A DNA stretch of 64,000 bases from Actinomadura mexicana (GCF_900188105.1 NZ_FZNP01000002.1:744001-808000), one strand, 5' to 3'. Shown: positions 32,094 through 43,264, numbered from the stretch's first letter. The notes: a model not told the origin generated them from the letters alone. A program made the numbers and translations.

Positions 32094-32897
32094 ATGCGGC
32101 GACCGTTCGCGGCGGCGATGGCGGGCTCCCTCCTGCTCGGCGGGTGCGCGGGCGGCGGCCCGAGGTCCATCCGCGGCGAGGAGACGCTGACCGCGGGCGT
32201 GCGGCCGGACCTGCCGGGCATCGGGTTCCGGCGCCCGGACGGCACGTTCGAGGGCCTCGACGTGGACGTGTCCCGCTACCTCGCCGCGCAGATGGGGAAG
32301 AAGGTCCGCTTCGTCCCGGCGCTGGCGCGGGACCGGGAACGTCTGCTCCGCGACGGGGACGTCGACATGGTCCTGACGTTCTGGCTGGAGCCCGAATGGA
32401 AGCAGCGGCTCGCGTTCGCGGGCCCCTACCTCCTGTCGTACCAGGACATCCTGGTCCGGGACGGCGAGCGCGGCGTGCGCGGCGTCCGCGATCTGAAGGG
32501 GCGCAGGATCTGCGCCGTCACCGGATCGGGCGCGGCCGAGGCGGTGACGGTCGAGCGGCAGGTGCCGGCCGTGCCGGTGGCGGCGCGGTCCTACGACGAG
32601 TGCATGGGCATGCTGGCGGACGGCCGCATCGACGCCATCACCACGAACGACACCATCCTGGCCGGGCTGAAGACACGGCGGGGCGCCGGCTTCCGGCTGC
32701 TGAACGCCCGGTTCGGCGAGCGGCGGACGGGCATCGCGATCCGGCGCGGCGATCCCGACGGCTGCGAGGCGCTCAACACGGCCATCACCCGCATGTACCA
32801 GGACGGGGCGATGGCGGCCTTCCTGCACAAGTGGTTCGGCTCGTCCGGTCTGGACCTGTCGGACGTGGAGGTACCGCAGTTCGAGGGCTGCCTCTGA
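32094..32897 (+). CDS. extracellular solute-binding lipoprotein (family 3)
   Basis: The product has 267 residues. Residues 1-18 are a lipoprotein signal ending in the lipobox LLGGC, so it is anchored at the membrane surface. The periplasmic-binding fold shows GIGFRRPDGTFEGLDVDVSRYLAAQMG, VDMVLTFWLEPEWKQRLAFAGPYLL and GRRICAVTGSGAAEAV, as in amino-acid-binding GlnH-like proteins. The usual MSIT/TTER pattern reads LTFWLEPEW, suggesting altered specificity. No permease or ATPase gene is adjacent, so it is either an orphan receptor or works with a remote transporter. Confidence 0.88.
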   Translation: MRRPFAAAMAGSLLLGGCAGGGPRSIRGEETLTAGVRPDLPGIGFRRPDGTFEGLDVDVSRYLAAQMGKKVRFVPALARDRERLLRDGDVDMVLTFWLEPEWKQRLAFAGPYLLSYQDILVRDGERGVRGVRDLKGRRICAVTGSGAAEAVTVERQVPAVPVAARSYDECMGMLADGRIDAITTNDTILAGLKTRRGAGFRLLNARFGERRTGIAIRRGDPDGCEALNTAITRMYQDGAMAAFLHKWFGSSGLDLSDVEVPQFEGCL

Positions 32898-32904
32898 CCG
32901 CGGG

Positions 32905-33630
32905 TCACCGTCCGCTCTCGCCGCCGCCCAGGAGGGGGGCGTCGGTCCGGGAGCCGCCGCTCTGCAGGGCGTCGCCGGTGGACCCGTCGCCCTGGGAGCC
33001 GTTCTTCTTGTTCTTCTTGTTCTTCGAGTTGCCCGAGTTGCCCGAGTTGCCCGAGTTGCCCGAGTTGCTCGGGCTGGTCGGCCGGGTCGTGCCGTTGTTG
33101 CTCCCCGGGCCGCGCGGGGGTGTCGGCTTCGCCTTCGGACTCTTGGTCTTCTTCTGCTGGCCCGGCGCGGACGTCTTGCCGTGCTCGCCGGCAATCCTGC
33201 CCCGATCCTGGGACGGCTCGGGCGAGGACCCCGGCCCGGGCCGGTGCAGCGGGTGGGACCCGGAGCCGCCGCCCCGCTCGCGGGTCTTGCGCTCGTGGGG
33301 CGTCGACGAGGGCGCGGGCGCCGGGTCCTGGCCGGGGAGGTTCCCGGTCGCGAAGGCCACGCCGCCGGACAGCAGGACCGAGCCGCCCACCACCGCGATG
33401 ATCTTGGCGGTCAGGAACCCGCGCAGGGCCGCGGCCCGGGAGCGGCGGGCCGGTCGGGGCGCGGCCAGGAAGGCGGCGACGGCGGCGTCCTCGCCCGCGA
33501 GCTCGCGGGGGCTGCCGGGCGCGGAGGCCGCCGCGAGCAGTCCGCGCAGCCCGGGGTGGCCGCCGGCGCCGTCGAGCAGCCGCTCGGCGGCGCGCGGGTC
33601 CAGCCGTCCGGGCTCGGTGTCGTTGCTCAT
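32905..33630 (-). CDS. membrane protein paired with ECF sigma factor
   Basis: The product has 241 residues. The N-terminal 70 residues are a cytoplasmic helical region (LDPRAAERLLDGAGG, LAGEDAAVAAFLAA). About 74-95 is one membrane helix (KIIAVVGGSVLLSGGVAFATG). The extracellular part is a low-complexity Pro/Lys/Ser tail with four N-S-G repeats and N-K-K runs. Its ATG overlaps the sigma stop. Position and topology suggest a sigma regulator like an anti-sigma factor, though no ZAS motif is visible. Confidence 0.8.
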   Translation of the reverse strand: MSNDTEPGRLDPRAAERLLDGAGGHPGLRGLLAAASAPGSPRELAGEDAAVAAFLAAPRPARRSRAAALRGFLTAKIIAVVGGSVLLSGGVAFATGNLPGQDPAPAPSSTPHERKTRERGGGSGSHPLHRPGPGSSPEPSQDRGRIAGEHGKTSAPGQQKKTKSPKAKPTPPRGPGSNNGTTRPTSPSNSGNSGNSGNSGNSKNKKNKKNGSQGDGSTGDALQSGGSRTDAPLLGGGESGR

Positions 33631-34256
33631 ATCACCCCTTCAGCGCCGCTGCCGCCGCTTCTGTCACCGCGCACGAGGGGGCGGGTGTCCGCCGCGCCGT
33701 CGGCGGCGTCCGCGCGGGACGCCGGCAGCCGCTCGGCGAGGCGCCGCAGCCCCCGGTAGGCGGCGGTCCGCACGGCGCCCGCGCGCTTGCCGAGCACCGT
33801 GCCGGCCGACTTGGCGTCCAAGCCCACGACGACGCGCAGCAGCACCGCCTCGGCCTGGTCCCGGGGCAGGCCGGCGATCAGCCGGAGCGCCTGCTCGGTG
33901 GCGATGCCGTCGATGGCGTCCAGCTCGGTGTCGGCTTCGGCGGCCATCGCGACCAGCTCCTCGACCGGCAGGTCGGAGCCGGGGCGGCGGGACTTGCGGC
34001 GCAGGTGGTCCAGCGCCCGGTGCCGGGTGATCGTCGCGGTCCAGCCGCGGAAGCCGTCGAGGTCGCCGCGGAACGTCGAGAGGTCCCGGGCGATCTGCAG
34101 CCACGCCTCCGACGTCACATCCTCCGCGTCCGCGCCGACGATGGCCCCGGCGAAACGGATCAGGCGGGGCTGGACATCGCGGTAGAGCATGCGGAAGGAC
34201 TCCTCGTCGCCGTCCTGCGCCGCCCGCAGCGCCCGGCCGAGCTCGTCCTCGTCCAC
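33627..34256 (-). CDS. ECF-type RNA polymerase sigma factor
   Basis: The GTG start gives 209 residues. Region 2 covers ESFRMLYRDVQPRLIRFAGAIVG, DAEDVTSEAWLQIARDLSTFRGD and FRGWTATITRHRALDHLRRKSRR. Region 4 covers LRLIAGLPRDQAEAVLLRVVVGLDAKSAGTVLGKRAGAVRTAAYRGLRRLAERL. It should recruit RNA polymerase to a small stress regulon. The overlapping membrane-protein gene at 33630 probably controls its activity. A divergent exopolysaccharide locus starts 116 bp away and may be a target. Confidence 0.92.
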   Translation of the reverse strand: MDEDELGRALRAAQDGDEESFRMLYRDVQPRLIRFAGAIVGADAEDVTSEAWLQIARDLSTFRGDLDGFRGWTATITRHRALDHLRRKSRRPGSDLPVEELVAMAAEADTELDAIDGIATEQALRLIAGLPRDQAEAVLLRVVVGLDAKSAGTVLGKRAGAVRTAAYRGLRRLAERLPASRADAADGAADTRPLVRGDRSGGSGAEGVI

Positions 34257-34371
34257 CGCGCCATTGTGCAGGCATTCCCGTTGTGGTGTGACACGGACGC
34301 GCGGGTTCGCGCTGACGGAGTGAACCCCGCCCGGCCGCCCGGCCGCCCTTCGCACGAGATGACGGACGCAG

Positions 34372-34929
34372 ATGATCGGCAACGCCTCGCACGACCGGGA
34401 CGAGCTCCTTGTCAACGGCATGGCGCCGGTCGCTTCTCTCCCGGCCGGGCCTCTCGCCGAACCCCTCCCGCCGGAAGGGGCGGCGGCGACCCCCGTCTTC
34501 GTGGACGCGACCGGCTGGCGCGCCCGGATCGGACGCCGGCTGGGCCTGCTCGTCGGCGCGCTGCTCCTGGTGTTCCTGGGCGCGCTCGGCCTCGGCATGA
34601 CCACGGGCGCCGACGTCCCGCTGACGCCGTGGAGCGAGCCGTCCGTCCAGCCGCGGGCGAAGGTGGCCCGTCCGAGCGTCCCGGCGGGAGAGGCGGGTGA
34701 GCGGGCCCCGGCCGCGCGTCCCCGGCCCACCGGGCCGGCCGCCCGGTCGCCGCGCGCGTCGGCGTCACCCGCTGCACCCGTGGCGCCCGCGGCCCCGGCG
34801 CCCGCGGCCCCGGCGCCCGGGGCGTCGGCGGCCCCGCCGGCGGCGACGGCGACGGGCACCGCCACGAGCGCCCCGGGCAGGTCGCAGGCGACGCCTCCCG
34901 CCTGGGGACGCAAGAAGAAGAGCCGCTGA
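34372..34929 (+). CDS. single-pass membrane protein ahead of polysaccharide synthase
   Basis: The product has 185 residues. It has a cytoplasmic N-terminus (about 1-55), one membrane helix (LGLLVGALLLVFLGALGLGM, about 62-82) and an outer tail dominated by Pro and Ala ending in the basic GRKKKSR. The next gene, the bifunctional deacetylase/glycosyltransferase, starts two bases after its stop. It could be an accessory subunit analogous to the small partner gene in streptomycete mat-type aggregation loci; the sequence itself only shows topology. Confidence 0.75.
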   Translation: MIGNASHDRDELLVNGMAPVASLPAGPLAEPLPPEGAAATPVFVDATGWRARIGRRLGLLVGALLLVFLGALGLGMTTGADVPLTPWSEPSVQPRAKVARPSVPAGEAGERAPAARPRPTGPAARSPRASASPAAPVAPAAPAPAAPAPGASAAPPAATATGTATSAPGRSQATPPAWGRKKKSR

Positions 34930-34931
34930 GC

Positions 34932-37106
34932 ATGCGGCGCGGTGCGCCGCGGGGCCACTGGATCCTGCTGTCGCTCGGCGGCCTGGTGCTGGCCGTGCTC
35001 CTGCTGATGGACGGCTTCGCGGGCGGGGCCGTCGGCGAGGCCCCGCGGGCCGATCCGGGGCATTCCGGGCCGGCGCCGTCCCGGGTGACCGCGGGCGGTC
35101 CCGTCGTCCACCTCGCGGGCGGGGTCCCGAAGAGCCGCCGCATGCCCGCGAAGACGATCGCGCTGACGTTCGACGACGGCCCCGACCCCGAGTGGACGCC
35201 CCGGATCCTGGACGTCCTGCGCCGCCACGGCGCCCGCGCCACGTTCTTCACCGTCGGCTCGCACGTGGCCCGCGAGCCGGCGCTCACCCGCCGCATCCTG
35301 CGCGAGGGCCACGAGATCGGCTCGCACACCTACACGCACGCCGACCTCGCCGCCGCGCCGCGCTGGCGGGCGCGCCTGGAGATGGACCTCACCCAACGCG
35401 CGCTGGCGGGCGCGGCGGGCGTCCACACCAGGCTGATGCGGATGCCGTACTCCTCCCGTCCGGACGGCCTGACCGCGCCTGAGTGGCGCGCGGCCGAACG
35501 GGCGGGAGGGGACGGCTACGTCGTCGTCCTCACCGACCGCGACACCGAGGACTGGGCGCGTCCCGGCACGGAGAGGATCGTCGAGCGGGCGCTGGCGGCG
35601 GGGGCCCGCGGCGAGGGCGCGGTCGTGATGCTGCACGACTCGGGCGGCGACCGGTCCGAGACGGTCGCGGCGGTCGGGCGGATCCTCGACCGGCTCCAGC
35701 CGCGGGGCTACCGCTTCACCACGCTCGCGCAGGCGCTGGGCATGCCGCCCGCCGAGGTCGCGGTGCCCGCGCGCGAGCGGGCCGTCGGCTGGACGCTGGT
35801 GGCCGCCCAGCGCGCCGCGGCCGGGCTCACCGGCGCCATGGGCGCGGTGTTCGGCGTCGCGGGCCTGCTCTGCGTGCTCCGCCTCGTGGCGCTGCTGGTG
35901 TTCGCGCACGTCCACATGCGCCGGGTGCGAAGGCCCGAGGGCCGCCGGCGCCGCGCGACCGGGCCGCCGCCCCCCGGCGGGCTGCCACCGGACCCGTTCC
36001 CGCCCGTCTCCGTGATCGTCCCCGCCTACGACGAGGAGGCCGGCATCGCGGCGACGGTCACCACGCTGCTCGGCACCGACTACCCGGACACCGTCGAGGT
36101 GATCGTGGTGGACGACGGGTCCACCGACGGCACGGCCGCGATCGTCGAGTCCCTGGGCCTGCCCGGGCTCCGGCTCCTGCGCAAGCCGAACGGAGGGAAG
36201 CCGAGCGCGCTCAACGCGGGCATGGCCGCGGCGCGGTCCGAGATCCTCGTGCTCGTGGACGGCGACACCGTCTTCCAGCGCGACACCCTCCGGCACCTGC
36301 TGGCCCCCTTCGCGGACCCGGAGGTGGGCGCGGTCAGCGGCAACACCAAGGTCGCCAACCGGGGCGGCCTCCTCGGCCGCTGGCAGCACATCGAGTACGT
36401 CATCGGCTTCAACCTCGACCGGCGGATGTTCGACCTCCTGCGGTGCATGCCGACCGTGCCGGGCGCGATCGGGGCGTTCCGGCGGTCCGTCCTGGCCGAG
36501 GTGGGCGGCGTCCCGGGCGACACCCTCGCCGAGGACACCGACCTCACCATGGCGATCTGCCGCACCGGGCGGCGCGTCGTCTACGAGGAGAATGCCCTGG
36601 CCTGGACGGAGGCGCCGTCGTCGCTGCGGCAGCTGTGGAGGCAGCGGTACCGCTGGTGCTACGGGACGATGCAGGCGATGTGGAAGCACCGGCGCTCGGT
36701 CGTCGAGCGCGGCGGCTCGGGGCGGTTCGGGCGCCGCTGCCTGCCCTACCTGACGGTGTTCCAGGTGCTGCTCCCCCTGCTGGCCCCGGCGATCGACCTG
36801 TTCGCGGTGTTCGGCCTGGTCTTCCTGGACCCGCTGGTGCCCGTCGCCTCGTGGACGATCTTCGTCGCCGCGCAGGCCGCCGCCGGCGCCTACGCCCTGT
36901 GGCTGGACGGCGAGTCCGTCCGCCCGCTGTGGGCGCTGCCGCTCCAGCAGTTCGTCTACCGGCAGCTCATGTACCTGGTCGTCGTGCAGTCCGTGGTGAC
37001 CGCGCTGCTGGGGGCCCGGCTGGGCTGGCACACCATTCGGCGGACGGGGACCTTCGCCGATTTCGGAAGCCGGGAACAATCCCCGGGGCCCATCGGTTAC
37101 AGATGA
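34932..37106 (+). CDS. bifunctional polysaccharide deacetylase / GT2 synthase (MatB-like)
   Basis: The product has 724 residues. After one N-terminal helix comes a NodB deacetylase (about 70-255) with TFDDGPD, SHTYTH as the metal motif and VVMLHDSGG. A membrane helix near 300 is followed by a GT2 synthase (about 350-590) with IVVDDGSTDGT, LVDGDT, EDTDLT and the QRYRWC processivity motif, then further helices. Synthase and deacetylase in one chain suggest a secreted, partly deacetylated beta-1,6-GlcNAc-like polymer, as for MatB of streptomycetes in hyphal aggregation. The sugar is inferred, not proven. Confidence 0.88.
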   Translation: MRRGAPRGHWILLSLGGLVLAVLLLMDGFAGGAVGEAPRADPGHSGPAPSRVTAGGPVVHLAGGVPKSRRMPAKTIALTFDDGPDPEWTPRILDVLRRHGARATFFTVGSHVAREPALTRRILREGHEIGSHTYTHADLAAAPRWRARLEMDLTQRALAGAAGVHTRLMRMPYSSRPDGLTAPEWRAAERAGGDGYVVVLTDRDTEDWARPGTERIVERALAAGARGEGAVVMLHDSGGDRSETVAAVGRILDRLQPRGYRFTTLAQALGMPPAEVAVPARERAVGWTLVAAQRAAAGLTGAMGAVFGVAGLLCVLRLVALLVFAHVHMRRVRRPEGRRRRATGPPPPGGLPPDPFPPVSVIVPAYDEEAGIAATVTTLLGTDYPDTVEVIVVDDGSTDGTAAIVESLGLPGLRLLRKPNGGKPSALNAGMAAARSEILVLVDGDTVFQRDTLRHLLAPFADPEVGAVSGNTKVANRGGLLGRWQHIEYVIGFNLDRRMFDLLRCMPTVPGAIGAFRRSVLAEVGGVPGDTLAEDTDLTMAICRTGRRVVYEENALAWTEAPSSLRQLWRQRYRWCYGTMQAMWKHRRSVVERGGSGRFGRRCLPYLTVFQVLLPLLAPAIDLFAVFGLVFLDPLVPVASWTIFVAAQAAAGAYALWLDGESVRPLWALPLQQFVYRQLMYLVVVQSVVTALLGARLGWHTIRRTGTFADFGSREQSPGPIGYR

Positions 37107-37216
37107 CAGCCGGTGTGCCTGGTGTCCCCGGGCCTCACCTTTCGCCTTCACGGAATACCGTTCGGCTGGAGCCGTGTTGTGCCTTTCGCCGAGAGGCGAC
37201 CCACACACCGGTGCTG

Positions 37217-37260
37217 GACCAGGGCCCCGCCGGGTCGCACGACTCGGCGGGGCCCTGGTC
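37217..37260 (+). terminator. long hairpin before tenA
   Basis: GACCAGGGCCCCGCCG (37217-37232) pairs with its complement at 37245-37260, and the loop pairs further (GGTC with GACT, one wobble), leaving only GCAC unpaired. It lies 111 bp after the synthase stop and 23 bp before the TenA start, so it may end the polysaccharide transcript or attenuate tenA. Confidence 0.7.
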
Positions 37261-37282
37261 GTCTCTGCGGCAGACTGGCGTC

Positions 37283-37891
37283 ATGAGTCTCGCCGCGCAC
37301 CTGGAGGAACTCGGCCGCCCGCTGGTGGACGAACAGCTCCGGCACCCCACCGTCAAGGGCATCGCCCAAGGCGACCTCGACGAGGCCGTGTTCCGCTCCT
37401 GGCTGGAGCAGGACTACCTCTTCCTGCACGACTACGTGCGGGTCTTCTCCCGCCTCGCGTGGCAGGCTCCCGACGCCCACCTGGGCGACCTGGTGGACCT
37501 GGCCCACGCCACCTTCCACGACGAGCTCGACCTGCACCGCTCCCTCTCCACGAGCTTCTCCGCCGACCTCGACGGCGCCCGGAAGGGGCCCGCGTGCGCC
37601 GCCTACACGTCCTTCCTGCTGGACAGTGCCGCCGTTTACGGCGACGGCCTCGCGGCCCTGTACCCCTGCATGTGGGGCTACTCCACGCTCGGGCGGATCC
37701 TCGCCGAGAACCCGCCGTCCGAGCCCCGCTACCGCCGCTGGGTCGACACCTACGCCGACCCCGGCTTCGCGGACCTCGCCGCCCGCATCGCCCAGATGAT
37801 CGACGAGGCGGACCCCGACCCCGCCACCGCGGAACGCCTCTTCGTGCAGGGCATGCGGCACGAGGTGGCCTTCTGGTCCGTGGAGTCTTGA
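37283..37891 (+). CDS. tenA: TenA family protein (thiaminase II / pyrimidine salvage)
   Basis: The product has 202 residues, all-helical. The conserved pieces are FRSWLEQDYLFLHDYVRVF, HDELDLHRSL (acidic residue in the site), YTSFLLDSAAVYGDGLAALYPCMWGY and FVQGMRHEVAFW. TenA hydrolyses thiamin-breakdown aminopyrimidines to HMP. The TenA_C type with GMRHE near the end and a missing active-site Cys in the usual place (here Ser-Ala-Ala-Val-Tyr) may belong to the TenA_E subgroup. No TPP riboswitch precedes it, though an HMP-type permease with one lies 8 kb away. Confidence 0.85.
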   Translation: MSLAAHLEELGRPLVDEQLRHPTVKGIAQGDLDEAVFRSWLEQDYLFLHDYVRVFSRLAWQAPDAHLGDLVDLAHATFHDELDLHRSLSTSFSADLDGARKGPACAAYTSFLLDSAAVYGDGLAALYPCMWGYSTLGRILAENPPSEPRYRRWVDTYADPGFADLAARIAQMIDEADPDPATAERLFVQGMRHEVAFWSVES

Positions 37892-37895
37892 GCGG

Positions 37896-38975
37896 TCACG
37901 CGCGAGCGAGCGGGGGGTAGTCGACGTAGCCCTCGGCGTGGCCGCCGTAGACGAGGTCCTGTACGGCGCCGGCCAGCGGTGCCGACGTCGCGAACCGCGC
38001 GGGAAGGTCGGGGTTGGAGATGAAGAGGCGGCCGTAGGAGAAGACGTCGGCCAGGCCCGCGGCGACGACCGCCTCACCGGCGCGCTGGGACGTCGGCTCG
38101 GGGCCGTTGAAGTTCCCGATCAGCGTGCCCGACCAGCGGGGGCGCAGGTCGGCGAGCGCCCCGTACGCGCCGCGCTCGATGACGTGCAGGTAGGCCAGGC
38201 CGAGCGGGTCGAGGGTGTCGACGAGGGCACGGTAGGTGCCCCTGGGGTCCTCCTCGGCGATCTCGTTCTCCGGGTTGCCGGGGGAGACGCGCAGCCCGAC
38301 GCGCTCCGGTCCGACCGCGTCCGCCACGGCCCGCACGACGTCGAGGGCGAAGCGCAGCCGGCCCTCGCGGGAGCCGCCGAACCGGTCGGTGCGCCGGTTG
38401 GTGTTCTCGGCCAGGAACTGCTGGACCAGGTACCCGTTCGCGCCGTGCACCTCGACGCCGTCGAACCCGGCCCGGACGGCGTTGCGCGCTTCGGCCGCGA
38501 ACGCGGCGGTCGTCTCCTCGATCTCGGCGGTCGTCATGGCGCGCGGCGTGACGTGGGGGACGTTCCCCTCGCTGGTGTGGATGCCCTCCGACCGGATGCG
38601 CACCGCCGAGGGAGCGACGGGCGTCGCGCCGCCCGGCAGGATGAGCGGATGCGACATCCGGCCCACGTGCCAGAGCTGGGCGAAGATCGTCCCGCCCGCC
38701 TCGTGCACGGCGTCCGTCACCTCCCGCCACCCGGCGATCTGCTCATCCGTCACCAGCCCGGGGATGCCGGGGCCGCCCTTGCCGAGCGGGTGCGGCCAGA
38801 TCCCCTCGGTGACGATGAGGCCCGCCCCCGCGCGCTGCGCGTAGTACTCCCCGGTCAGCGGGTGGGGGACGCCGGTCACGTCGTCGGCCCGGCCCCGCGT
38901 CATCGGGGCCATCGCGATCCGGTTGCGCAGCCTGAGGTGCGGGCCTTCGTACGGGGCGAGCAGGGGGCTGGTCAT
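37896..38975 (-). CDS. old yellow enzyme family alkene reductase
   Basis: ATG 38975 (GGAGGGAGAGGACG upstream) is preferred to the in-frame ATG at 39044, which lies in the operator region. The 359 residues are a TIM-barrel flavoenzyme: LRNRIAMAPMTRGRA near the FMN site, GGTIFAQLWHVGRMSHP (catalytic His), GFDGVEVHGANGYLVQQFL and SYGRLFISNPDLPARF. It reduces activated C=C bonds with NAD(P)H. It is divergent from a MarR gene that probably represses it. Confidence 0.92.
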   Translation of the reverse strand: MTSPLLAPYEGPHLRLRNRIAMAPMTRGRADDVTGVPHPLTGEYYAQRAGAGLIVTEGIWPHPLGKGGPGIPGLVTDEQIAGWREVTDAVHEAGGTIFAQLWHVGRMSHPLILPGGATPVAPSAVRIRSEGIHTSEGNVPHVTPRAMTTAEIEETTAAFAAEARNAVRAGFDGVEVHGANGYLVQQFLAENTNRRTDRFGGSREGRLRFALDVVRAVADAVGPERVGLRVSPGNPENEIAEEDPRGTYRALVDTLDPLGLAYLHVIERGAYGALADLRPRWSGTLIGNFNGPEPTSQRAGEAVVAAGLADVFSYGRLFISNPDLPARFATSAPLAGAVQDLVYGGHAEGYVDYPPLARA

Positions 38976-39010
38976 CGTCCTCTCCCTCCGGGCGGGCGCG
39001 AGGCAATTTT

Positions 39011-39041
39011 TATGTACATGCATGAGTTGTATGTACATGCA
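39011..39041. promoter_or_regulatory. repeated TATGTACATGCA operator
   Basis: TATGTACATGCA occurs at 39011-39022 and again at 39030-39041, 19 bp apart, each containing the palindrome ATGTACAT. The block lies between the old yellow enzyme and MarR genes and is much AT-richer than the surroundings. Two MarR dimers on the same face would cover both promoters. Confidence 0.75.
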
Positions 39042-39090
39042 CATGTTTCCACCGCAGGTAAACTGGCGTCAAGAGGAAGCGGGGTGCGCG

Positions 39091-39522
39091 ATGGGCGCTG
39101 ACACCAAGGCCGCGGCGGACGGGGCGCTCTGGGACGGCATCGTCATGCTGCACGGACGGGTCGAGCACCGGCTCGCCAAGGCACTGCAGCGCCGCCACGG
39201 GATCGGCCTGTCGGAGTACCGCGCGCTGGGCCACCTCGCCCGCGCCGAGGACGGCGAGCTGCGCATGCAGGAGCTCGCCGACCTGATCGGCCTCAACCAG
39301 AGCTCGGTGAGCCGCCTGGTCGCCCGGCTGGAGTCCGCCGGCCTCACCCGCCGCGCCATGTGCCCCAAGGACCGCCGCGGCGTCTACACCGTCATCACCG
39401 ACGAGGGCCGCGCCGTCCAGGACAAGGCCGCCCCCACCTACACCGAAACCCTCACCCAGTCCCTGGACGAGGCCACCACCGACCCGACCCTCACCACAGT
39501 CCTAGCCACTCTCCGCCCCTGA
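39091..39522 (+). CDS. MarR family transcriptional regulator
   Basis: The product has 143 residues. The winged helix is complete: LSEYRALGHLARAEDGELRM, ELADLIGLNQSSVSRLVARLESAGL (recognition helix) and RRAMCPKDRRGVYTVITDEG (wing). Dimer helices flank it. One Cys in the wing (AMCPKDRRG) could sense electrophiles or oxidants, in keeping with the divergent alkene reductase as target. Confidence 0.92.
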   Translation: MGADTKAAADGALWDGIVMLHGRVEHRLAKALQRRHGIGLSEYRALGHLARAEDGELRMQELADLIGLNQSSVSRLVARLESAGLTRRAMCPKDRRGVYTVITDEGRAVQDKAAPTYTETLTQSLDEATTDPTLTTVLATLRP

Positions 39523-39600
39523 CGAGGCGCGGTGCCCCGGCTACCCGGCCGAGGGGCCCGGCGCCGGGGGCACTCACGTCGGCCGGTGCACCAGCCACGC

Positions 39601-39705
39601 AGCGACCTCCGATGCCGCGATTGCGTGCGAAGCCCGTTTCGAGCCCGCGAGAAACTGATCGCGCAGCGAGCCCCTGGGCGAGCCGAAGCGATGCAGCAAT
39701 CGCAC
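39601..39705 (+). repeat. dispersed structured repeat, divergent copy A
   Basis: This copy has the same plan as copies B (56784) and C (60836). An outer stem pairs GCGATTGC (39617-39624) with GCAATCGC (39696-39703), and an inner stem pairs GTTTC (39636-39640) with GAAAC (39651-39655). The shared line CTGATCGCGCAGCGAGCC lies in between. Relative to B and C the outer stem has a T-A for C-G pair and the inner one a T-A for A-T pair. It is antisense to copA and lies at its 3' side. Confidence 0.65.
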
Positions 39706-39754
39706 GCGGTTCGTGCTGAGCCGGGCCCCCGGGGCCCGGCTCAGCACGAACCGC
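39706..39754. terminator. perfect 24-bp hairpin at the copA 3' end
   Basis: Positions 39706-39729 and 39731-39754 are exact reverse complements around a single C, beginning GCGGTTCGTGCTGAGCC. It ends two bases from the copA stop and faces the MarR gene, so it probably terminates both. Confidence 0.8.
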
Positions 39755-39756
39755 AA

Positions 39757-41991
<2,235 letters not shown>

Positions 41992-42023
41992 CGCGTCCTC
42001 CTCTGCTTCGATCGTGCGGAACG

Positions 42024-42974
42024 TCAGTGGGTGTGGGGCTGGTCGTCGTGCCCCTGCGCGGGCTTGTCGCCCTGCTCCTGGGCGGGGACCTGCCCGGCGT
42101 GCACCGTGAACTCGGCCGTGCGGACCTCGCCGTCGTGCTTGAAGTCCAGGTACAGGCGGTACGCGCCGGAACTGGGCGCCTCGGCGAAGAACGTGATGCC
42201 GGGACCGGGCTCGGTCTCGCCGTCGCCGGGCTCCCCGTCCGGGTGGACGTGGAGGTAGGCCAGGTCGCCCTGCCGCAGAGCGACGAGGTGCCCGTAGGCC
42301 TCCAGGTACGGCTCCAGGTCGGCGACCGGCTTGCCGTCCTTGCTCACGGTGAGGGTCAGCTCGGTGGACCTGCCGGGAGTGAGGCCCCCGGTGAGCCGCA
42401 CCTCGTAGCCGTCCACCTTCGCGACCTGCCCGGGTTCGGGCAGCGGCACCGGCCGCAGGTCGCCGGGGACGAACACGTCCGTGCCGAGCGTGAGCTGCCG
42501 CTTCGCGCCGTCCGGCTGGATGTCGGTGAAGAACCGGTACACGCCGGGCTTGGCCAGCTTGATCGGGACGGTCCAGACGCCGCCCCCGGTCTCGGTCGGG
42601 TGCAGGTGCTGGAAGCCGGACAGGTCGCGCCGCGCCACGATCAGGTGCAGGCGCTTGCCGTGCAGCGGCTTGAACCCGGTGACCGGCCTGCCGTCCGGCC
42701 CGTTGATCGTGAACCGGAAGTCCGTCTTCTCGCCGCGGCTGAGGACGGTCCGCTGCGGGGCCAGCGTGAAGCCGTCCTCCGACACCTGGAGGCCGCCCGG
42801 CGCGTGGGACGCCGTGCCTTCGTGGCCTCCGGCGCCGTGGCCGCCGCCGTTCTCATGGGACGCCATCTCCGCCGTGCCGCCGACGGGACCGACGATCTTG
42901 CCGACGCCCGCGGCGCCGCCGAAGACGACCGCCAGTCCCACGGCGTAGGCCCCCAGCCTGGTCGCGCTGTTCAT
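42024..42974 (-). CDS. secreted His-rich copper-module protein
   Basis: The product has 316 residues. The N-terminal helix ([19 protein letters not shown]) is a signal or anchor. It is followed by a His/Gly-rich segment (residues 39-55, many HG and GH pairs), then beta-rich domains with [17 protein letters not shown] and [21 protein letters not shown], and a tail ending in DDQPHTH. His clusters on both ends suggest extracellular metal capture. It sits between copA and copZ in one orientation, so a copper-buffering role is inferred. Confidence 0.82.
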   Translation of the reverse strand: MNSATRLGAYAVGLAVVFGGAAGVGKIVGPVGGTAEMASHENGGGHGAGGHEGTASHAPGGLQVSEDGFTLAPQRTVLSRGEKTDFRFTINGPDGRPVTGFKPLHGKRLHLIVARRDLSGFQHLHPTETGGGVWTVPIKLAKPGVYRFFTDIQPDGAKRQLTLGTDVFVPGDLRPVPLPEPGQVAKVDGYEVRLTGGLTPGRSTELTLTVSKDGKPVADLEPYLEAYGHLVALRQGDLAYLHVHPDGEPGDGETEPGPGITFFAEAPSSGAYRLYLDFKHDGEVRTAEFTVHAGQVPAQEQGDKPAQGHDDQPHTH

Positions 42975-43039
42975 GCCGATTCACTCCGCTCGGTGTTCCG
43001 AGGGACGCACCCCGCCCGGGCGGGCGAGGCGCGGTCCGC

Positions 43040-43246
43040 TCACGAGGTCAGCTGGTATCCGGCCTCCTCGACGGCGGCCTTGACCCGGGCGTCGTCGAGG
43101 AGGGTCTCGCTCGTAACGGTGACCCTGCCGGTCGGGAGGTCGACGTCCACGCCGGTCACGCCGGCGATCTGCTCGACCTCCTCGGTCACCGAGCTCACGC
43201 AGTGGCCGCAGGTCATCCCGCTGACGGTGTAGGTGGCGGTGCTCAT
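43040..43246 (-). CDS. copZ: CopZ-like copper chaperone (HMA domain)
   Basis: The product has 68 residues starting at ATG 43246, within 20 bp of a CsoR-like operator. It is a single ferredoxin-like HMA domain with the Cu(I) site GMTCGHC (residues 10-16), then SVTEEVEQIAGVTGVDVDL and a final AVEEAGYQL. It should carry Cu(I) to the CopA ATPase encoded downstream in the same direction. Confidence 0.9.
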   Translation of the reverse strand: MSTATYTVSGMTCGHCVSSVTEEVEQIAGVTGVDVDLPTGRVTVTSETLLDDARVKAAVEEAGYQLTS

Positions 43247-43264
43247 CGGCGTCTCCTTCGCTAT

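Noticed and set aside
33002..33070. Short tandem repeats that could be a minisatellite or CRISPR-like array
   Set aside because: They are in-frame N-S-G and N-K-K codon repeats inside the tail of the sigma-partner membrane protein, without spacers.
33627..37208. Very long minus-strand open frame (over 1,190 codons) opposite the polysaccharide synthase
   Set aside because: Only its last 209 codons match a protein (the ECF sigma factor). The rest mirrors the plus-strand synthase and has the Arg/Pro/Gly-rich composition of antisense frames in high-GC DNA.
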